A stretch of DNA of 7,994 nucleotides from Campylobacterota bacterium (GTDB lineage Bacteria; Campylobacterota; Campylobacteria; Campylobacterales; Sulfurovaceae): contig JAHZJZ010000237.1 in assembly GCA_022600655.1 (NCBI GenBank), positions 1-7,994 on the forward strand. Direction: 5' to 3'. The first letter of the stretch is position 1. Every line of letters starts with the position of its first letter. The notes beneath the pieces were generated by a model. It was not told the DNA's origin. It did no database searches and saw only the letters and a program-made list of their open reading frames with translations. Both the position numbers and the translations under genes were made by a program. This document shows, one piece after another, positions 4,075 through 7,994 of the stretch.

Positions 4075-6609
4075 ATGCAAAATCTCCCCATAACCCAAGT
4101 CATACCAGAAGTAAAAGAACTTCTAAACAGCAACACAAAACTAGTACTCCAAGCCCCAGCAGGAGCAGGGAAAACCACAGCTCTACCCTTAGCCCTACTT
4201 GATGAACCATGGCTAGAGGGAAAACAAATCATTATGCTTGAACCTCGTCGTTTGGCTGTTCGCTCTTCGGCTTCTCGTATGGCTGAACTGTTGGGTGAAA
4301 AGGTGGGTCAACGCATCGGCTATCAGATTAAAATGGAGTCAGTGCAGAGCAGAGAGACCAAGATACTCATTGTAACTGAGGGGATTTTAACACGAAAACT
4401 ACAACATGACCCCTCTTTGGAAGATGTGGCACTTATTATTTTCGATGAGTTTCATGAACGCTCTATTCATGCTGATTTGTCTTTGGCATTGGCGTTGGAG
4501 TCACAAGCTGTTCTACGTGAAGATTTGAAACTGCTTATTATGTCGGCGACGCTGAACACTTCGGCTATTTCAGAATTGTTAGACCATGCACCCATTGTTC
4601 AGAGTGAGGGACGTGCTTTTCCTGTGGAGCGTTTTTACCTTGACCCAAGCACAGCACAACCGACAAAAAGAGAGCTTCCTTTTTATGTCCACAGACGATT
4701 GGTTAAACTGCTTGAGACTGAAGAGGGAAACATCTTGGTATTTCTTTCAGGGGTAAGAGAAATCAAAACGCTTGAGAAGCTTCTAAATGAGTCCAAACTC
4801 AAAGATATTGACATCTCAACCCTTTATGGAAACCTTAGCAAAGAGGCACAAGATAGAGCCATAAAAGCTCCACCTGAAGGGAAAAGAAAAGTTGTACTAA
4901 GCACCAATATCGCTCAAACCTCTTTGACCATTGAGGGCATTAAGATAGTGGTCGATTCAGGCATTCAAAATGTCTCTGTTTTTAGTCCACTCTCAGGCAT
5001 GAACAAACTAGAGCGTCAGTTTATCTCTCAAGATTCAGCCACACAACGAGCAGGAAGAGCTGGGCGTTTGTCGGCAGGTAAAGCCTACCATCTTTGGCAT
5101 AAAAGCAAGATTCTTCTAAAACATGATGTTCCAGAAATTCTGTTGGCAGATTTAAGCCCATTGGTTTTAGATTTGGCACTTTGGGGAGATGATGAGATTG
5201 GTAACTTTGCATGGATGGACACTCCTCCTCCCTCTGCGATTGGTCATGCCAAAAAACTTTTACAACAGCTAGGAGCATTGGAATCGGAGACTTCAGTCCC
5301 GAACAAAACGAGGCTAAAGCCATCGACTCCGAAACTTAGCATTACAGAGCATGGAAAAGCGATGAGTCGTTTTGGACTGCACCCACGGCTTTCACATATG
5401 ATGCTCAAAGCCAAAGAGTTAGGTGTAAGTTATGAAGCTTCACTTCTCTGTGCTGTTTTGACAGAAAAAGATTTTATCAACAGTCGTTCATCGGACATAA
5501 AAGAGCGAGTAACTCTCTTACATGAACTAAAAACAGGTCAAAAAACCCATCAACAGTTTAACAACAGACAAGCAAAATACATTCTAAAAACAGCCCAAAA
5601 ACTCGTAGGGTCGGTGGTAACCGACCACTTAAAGATAAATATGTTAGGAGTCCTCTTAGCCTTTGCCTACCCCGATAGAATCGCCCAACTTCGTCACAAC
5701 AACAGAGGAGTCTACCTGCTCTCAAATGGAAAAGGAGCAAACCTACACCACGAAGATGAACTCTTTAATTCTAAGTTTTTAGTTGTAGCCGATTTAGATG
5801 GCAAAACAACCAATGCCACCATCTATAAAGCCATAGAGATAACATTGGGGCAAATAGAAGCGTATCTAAGTGAACTAATAGAGCATCAAAACATTGTCTC
5901 ATGGAATGAAGAGCAAGAGAGAGTTGAAGTGCGTCGTGTAGAGAAGCTTGGTGCCATAGTACTTAAAGAGATGCAGACCAACAAAGCTTCTGAGGAAGAG
6001 GTAGCAGAGGTGTTGTTAGAGGAGCTTGAGGAGTTAGGAATAGATGCTTTACCTTGGAGTAGAGAGGCTTTGAGTTTAAAAGAGAGGGTCAATTTTGTCA
6101 ACCATCATGGTTTTGATTTCCCAAATTTTTCAAATGAGTACCTAGAAGAGAATATGGACGAATGGTTAGCTCCCTACATCATGGGTATTAACTCTTTACG
6201 AGGGTTAAAAGCTCTTGATTTGCACAACATTTTGCTGGGTCAACTAAGTTATGAAAAAACCCAAGAGCTAGAAAAACTAGCTCCTCAAAAACTAAAGGTA
6301 GCCTCTGGCTCAAACATAACCATAAACTACGCTAACCCACAACAACCTATCTTGGCTGTACGACTGCAAGAGATGTTTGGTATGCAAAAGACCCCAACGG
6401 TTTTAAATGGCAAACTGAAACTGATGATTCATCTGCTCTCTCCTGCTTCGCGTCCTATGCAGATGACACAAGATTTGGAGAGTTTTTGGACAAACACCTA
6501 TAGTGAAGTGACAAAGGAGTTGCGTGGGAAATATAAGAAGCACTACTGGCCCGATGACCCATTGACGGCACAGGCGACTTCTAAAACGAAGAAGCATATG
6601 CATATGTAG
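4075..6609 (+). CDS. hrpB: HrpB, ATP-dependent DEAH-type RNA helicase
   Basis: This 844-residue protein is a full-length HrpB, slightly longer than the roughly 810-residue E. coli protein. The helicase motifs appear in order: Walker A APAGAGKT (27-34), motif Ia LEPRRLAVR (55-63), a DEFH variant of the DEAH box in IIFDEFHERS (121-130), SAT (157-159), STNIAQTSLTI (276-286) and QRAGRAGR (324-331). The C-terminal HrpB-specific end is clear (about 792-831, with DLESFW, TKELRGKYKKHYWP and DDP). HrpB proteins are superfamily 2 helicases acting on RNA in the cytoplasm; their biological task is poorly known. The N-terminus MQNLPITQVIPEVKELL fits the family, so the start is likely correct despite lacking a ribosome site. 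Two stretches look inserted and coincide with palindromic DNA: residues about 402-420 between LLQQLGALE and SITEHGKAM, and residues about 511-518 (VGSVVTDH). Confidence 0.96.
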   Translation: MQNLPITQVIPEVKELLNSNTKLVLQAPAGAGKTTALPLALLDEPWLEGKQIIMLEPRRLAVRSSASRMAELLGEKVGQRIGYQIKMESVQSRETKILIVTEGILTRKLQHDPSLEDVALIIFDEFHERSIHADLSLALALESQAVLREDLKLLIMSATLNTSAISELLDHAPIVQSEGRAFPVERFYLDPSTAQPTKRELPFYVHRRLVKLLETEEGNILVFLSGVREIKTLEKLLNESKLKDIDISTLYGNLSKEAQDRAIKAPPEGKRKVVLSTNIAQTSLTIEGIKIVVDSGIQNVSVFSPLSGMNKLERQFISQDSATQRAGRAGRLSAGKAYHLWHKSKILLKHDVPEILLADLSPLVLDLALWGDDEIGNFAWMDTPPPSAIGHAKKLLQQLGALESETSVPNKTRLKPSTPKLSITEHGKAMSRFGLHPRLSHMMLKAKELGVSYEASLLCAVLTEKDFINSRSSDIKERVTLLHELKTGQKTHQQFNNRQAKYILKTAQKLVGSVVTDHLKINMLGVLLAFAYPDRIAQLRHNNRGVYLLSNGKGANLHHEDELFNSKFLVVADLDGKTTNATIYKAIEITLGQIEAYLSELIEHQNIVSWNEEQERVEVRRVEKLGAIVLKEMQTNKASEEEVAEVLLEELEELGIDALPWSREALSLKERVNFVNHHGFDFPNFSNEYLEENMDEWLAPYIMGINSLRGLKALDLHNILLGQLSYEKTQELEKLAPQKLKVASGSNITINYANPQQPILAVRLQEMFGMQKTPTVLNGKLKLMIHLLSPASRPMQMTQDLESFWTNTYSEVTKELRGKYKKHYWPDDPLTAQATSKTKKHMHM
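5279..5331. repeat. REP-like inverted pair inside hrpB (copy B)
   Basis: Two units related to copy A lie head to head within the hrpB reading frame. The first (5279-5304) contains the hairpin CGGAGACTTCAGTCCCG and agrees with the 1918-1943 unit at 19 of 26 positions. The second (5307-5331) contains CGAGGCTAAAGCCATCG and agrees with the 1874-1898 unit at 20 of 25. The stem differences between copies are compensated (GACT/AGTC against GTGT/ACAC, and GGCT/AGCC against GACT/AGTC). The pair is translated as about 18 polar residues (ESETSVPNKTRLKPSTPK) and keeps the frame open. Confidence 0.7.
5609..5626. repeat. Second palindromic element inside hrpB
   Basis: GGTCGGT and ACCGACC form a perfect 7-bp stem around the loop GGTA, preceded by GTAG. 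It matches the hairpin after brnA (3990-4006) except that one stem pair is C-G instead of G-C, plus a different loop. It is translated as part of VGSVVTDH (residues 511-518) just before the conserved NMLGVLLAFAYPDRIAQLR block. Confidence 0.5.
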
Positions 6610-6612
6610 AGT

Positions 6613-6629
6613 GTTCGATAGAATCGAAC
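6613..6629. terminator. Hairpin between convergent genes
   Basis: GTTCGAT and ATCGAAC form a perfect 7-bp stem with the loop AGA. It fills the 20-base gap between the hrpB stop (6607-6609) and the stop of the opposite gene (6630-6632). The position suggests a shared terminator for both strands. There is no T run on either side, so strong intrinsic termination is uncertain. Confidence 0.45.
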
Positions 6630-7355
6630 CTACTTTATGAACCATCTTCCATCATGTGGGATGAGTACATCCATGAAGTTATACCATGCCTCTTGTGAAA
6701 AAAGAGCATCTTGTAGCAGTGAAGTATCAGGAGCAACAAAGAACAGTACAATCAGTGCCACATAGATAATGACTGTATGTATCTGTTGCTGTCGATTTTT
6801 AAACATACCAAATTTTACAGCCGTTCCAAATGACTTTTTTATACGTCGGTTTCCTAAGTCAACACTGTAGGTCTCATCTAGTATTAGGTGAACCATATAT
6901 CCCCAAGTTATCATAAAGCCATATATCCAAGAGACCAATGCATTGAGTCCGAAGAAAAGATGCATAACAATAGCCGTGGAAACTCCCCATATGAGGGCTA
7001 CAGGAATTGTGTGGAACATACCACGGTGCTTTGATATTTTTCTAAACATACCAATAAGTCCATAACGAATACCATAAAAGAGAACTCCTGCCATGACCAA
7101 CATCTCTACAATGGAGTAGGTTGAAGATTTTATAAAGACGGCTAGTATGGTAATAAGCAGTGAAACCACTGTAAACCCAATGCCAATAGATTTAGAGTGG
7201 TCAGAATCGATATCGGGCATCAGTCCACCAAATGTTCCTAGTGCAAAGGCCATAACAGCTTGAGTCGGTTCCACCACTTCCATAGAGAGCAGTGTACCAC
7301 TCACTACAGCTGAGGCTGAAGCTGCAACTACAAAGTGTGTATTAAAGTTTGCCAT
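6630..7355 (-). CDS. YdjM-like inner-membrane metal-dependent hydrolase
   Basis: This 241-residue membrane protein carries the signature of the YdjM/PF04307 family of putative metal-dependent hydrolases: H7 in NTHFVV, GLMPDIDSDHS (44-54), HRGMFHTIP (110-118) and HLILDE (156-161). The His and Asp residues in these blocks are the presumed metal ligands. Hydrophobic stretches at about 8-28, 58-76, 82-100, 117-137, 142-160 and 192-208 suggest five or six membrane helices. The substrate is not known; the E. coli relative is LexA-regulated, but no SOS box was seen here. The ATG at 7353-7355 follows the stop codon of the upstream lipoprotein gene with no gap, and the GGGAAG in that gene's end serves as ribosome site, so the two are co-transcribed and probably translationally coupled. 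Confidence 0.87.
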   Translation of the reverse strand: MANFNTHFVVAASASAVVSGTLLSMEVVEPTQAVMAFALGTFGGLMPDIDSDHSKSIGIGFTVVSLLITILAVFIKSSTYSIVEMLVMAGVLFYGIRYGLIGMFRKISKHRGMFHTIPVALIWGVSTAIVMHLFFGLNALVSWIYGFMITWGYMVHLILDETYSVDLGNRRIKKSFGTAVKFGMFKNRQQQIHTVIIYVALIVLFFVAPDTSLLQDALFSQEAWYNFMDVLIPHDGRWFIK

Positions 7356-7787
7356 CTACTTCCCTACCCTGGTAATAAGTTTATGCTTACTTCCTAAAAT
7401 ATCTTCAACAATAACAGAGTCACTAAAGAGTACCATATAGGGTTTTGGTTTTAATGGACGACCTGTTCTACTTTGGGTAATAACAGAGACATCTACCAAC
7501 CAACCTTTCCAAGAAATATCACCACCATAAGCCAAACCATTACGCTTATAGGCTCTTTGAGGTTTAGAAAAAGTATAACTTGCCATATTGGCTCGTTTAA
7601 GTTTATTTGAAAAGTAATTTTTGATAATGGTACGGTAATTTTGTGGAGGGTAACCATACTGAACTGTCTGAACAGGACTTCCAATAGTTGGTGTATGAAT
7701 AGAAGGTTTTGGTCCCTGTGCTGGAACACAACCCACAAAAAGTGCAGAAAGAGTTAAAATACCTACGGTTTTAATAGTTTTAATCAT
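7356..7787 (-). CDS. Small lipoprotein of unknown function
   Basis: This 143-residue protein starts with a lipoprotein signal: two lysines, a hydrophobic core and the lipobox LFVGC with the modified cysteine at C20. Val at the next position does not signal inner-membrane retention, so the mature protein of about 124 residues is probably in the outer membrane. A proline-rich linker (about 21-49) leads to a compact domain with NYRTIIKNYFSNKL, AYGGDISWKGWLVDV and YMVLFSDSVIVEDIL. I do not recognise the family. AGGG seven bases before the ATG is the likely ribosome site. It is the first gene of a two-gene unit with the membrane hydrolase, which points to a shared envelope role, but that is inference. 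Confidence 0.82.
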   Translation of the reverse strand: MIKTIKTVGILTLSALFVGCVPAQGPKPSIHTPTIGSPVQTVQYGYPPQNYRTIIKNYFSNKLKRANMASYTFSKPQRAYKRNGLAYGGDISWKGWLVDVSVITQSRTGRPLKPKPYMVLFSDSVIVEDILGSKHKLITRVGK

Positions 7788-7994
7788 GATTTTCCCTATT
7801 TTTTATATAAAAAATACTATAACAAAACTTTAGAAAAAGACGGATTAAGGCACTATTTTAATAAAAAAAAACATCTAATATCTGAATCAAAATTAAGAAA
7901 AACAGAGATAAACTTAATTAATTATGTATTTATTAAGTTACTATACTTTTTTAATAAATTTTTAATATTTAGAGATAATCCATAAGTTTATGTG
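7788..7994. other. AT-rich non-coding region at the right edge
   Basis: No coding frame or RNA gene is recognisable in these 207 bases. On the minus strand, TATAGT (7816-7821) is a possible -10 box for the lipoprotein gene, about 28 bases before its ATG, though TATATAA at 7803-7809 is an alternative. The rest is rich in A and T runs, as expected for a promoter region shared with whatever lies beyond the window. Confidence 0.4.
7911..7939. repeat. 8-bp inverted repeat in the right-edge region
   Basis: AACTTAAT (7911-7918) and ATTAAGTT (7932-7939) are perfect inverted arms separated by 13 bases. They could be an operator or a weak hairpin. The very low GC content makes chance a real possibility. 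Confidence 0.25.

Noticed and set aside
5021..6101. Several minus-strand frames of 60-100 codons opposite hrpB
   Set aside because: They overlap conserved HrpB motifs, lack ribosome sites, and have low-complexity or implausible peptides.
1..7994. CRISPR arrays, tRNA or rRNA genes, insertion sequences or phage genes
   Set aside because: No regularly spaced repeats, cloverleaf-like sequences, transposase or integrase motifs were seen by eye on either strand.

Overview
The window is AT-rich bacterial DNA. Its gene content (an HrpB helicase, a DEXX-box ATPase with a DUF4143-type C-terminus, a stand-alone DUF234 protein, an ArsC/YffB-like protein and small toxin-antitoxin pairs) and its codon style suggest a Campylobacterota chromosome of the Sulfurimonas/Sulfurovum kind. 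That taxon is inferred from protein flavour; no rRNA is present to confirm it.

Left part (1-1990, minus strand): accessory and decaying DNA. A UPF0175-type antitoxin (310-633) overlaps a DUF3368 PIN-domain toxin (11-319) that stops about two thirds of the way through, apparently by a one-base frameshift at the window edge. Upstream lie two gene remnants. One is an orphan C-terminal beta-sandwich domain (786-1190). The other is an AAA ATPase pseudogene (1166-1802) that keeps its start, Walker A motif and C-terminus but has an in-frame stop and has lost most of its ATPase core through an internal deletion. A pair of inverted 25-base palindromic units (1874-1943) fills the next gap.

Middle part (1993-4010): a DUF234 protein with a nuclease-like C-terminus (1993-2919) and an ArsC-family thioredoxin-fold protein (3009-3350), both on the minus strand. 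Divergent from them is a type II toxin-antitoxin operon of the BrnT/BrnA family (3476-3989), with a near-consensus promoter carrying a palindrome over its -35 box. A hairpin follows the operon.

Right part (4064-7994): hrpB, a DEAH-type RNA helicase (4075-6609), is convergent with a two-gene unit on the minus strand: a small lipoprotein (7356-7787) followed with no gap by a YdjM-like membrane metal-dependent hydrolase (6630-7355). A perfect 7-bp hairpin separates the convergent stop codons. The last 200 bases hold only AT-rich non-coding DNA and one inverted repeat.

The most notable observation is that two kinds of small palindromic element each occur once between genes and once inside hrpB. 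The first kind is a REP-like inverted pair (1874-1943; in hrpB 5279-5331). The second is a 7-bp hairpin preceded by TAGG (3990-4006; in hrpB 5609-5626). Between copies the stem bases differ in a compensatory way, so base pairing is kept. In hrpB the first element is read in frame and appears to add about 18 residues at a place where the family normally has a short loop. This resembles the in-gene palindromic elements known from Rickettsia.
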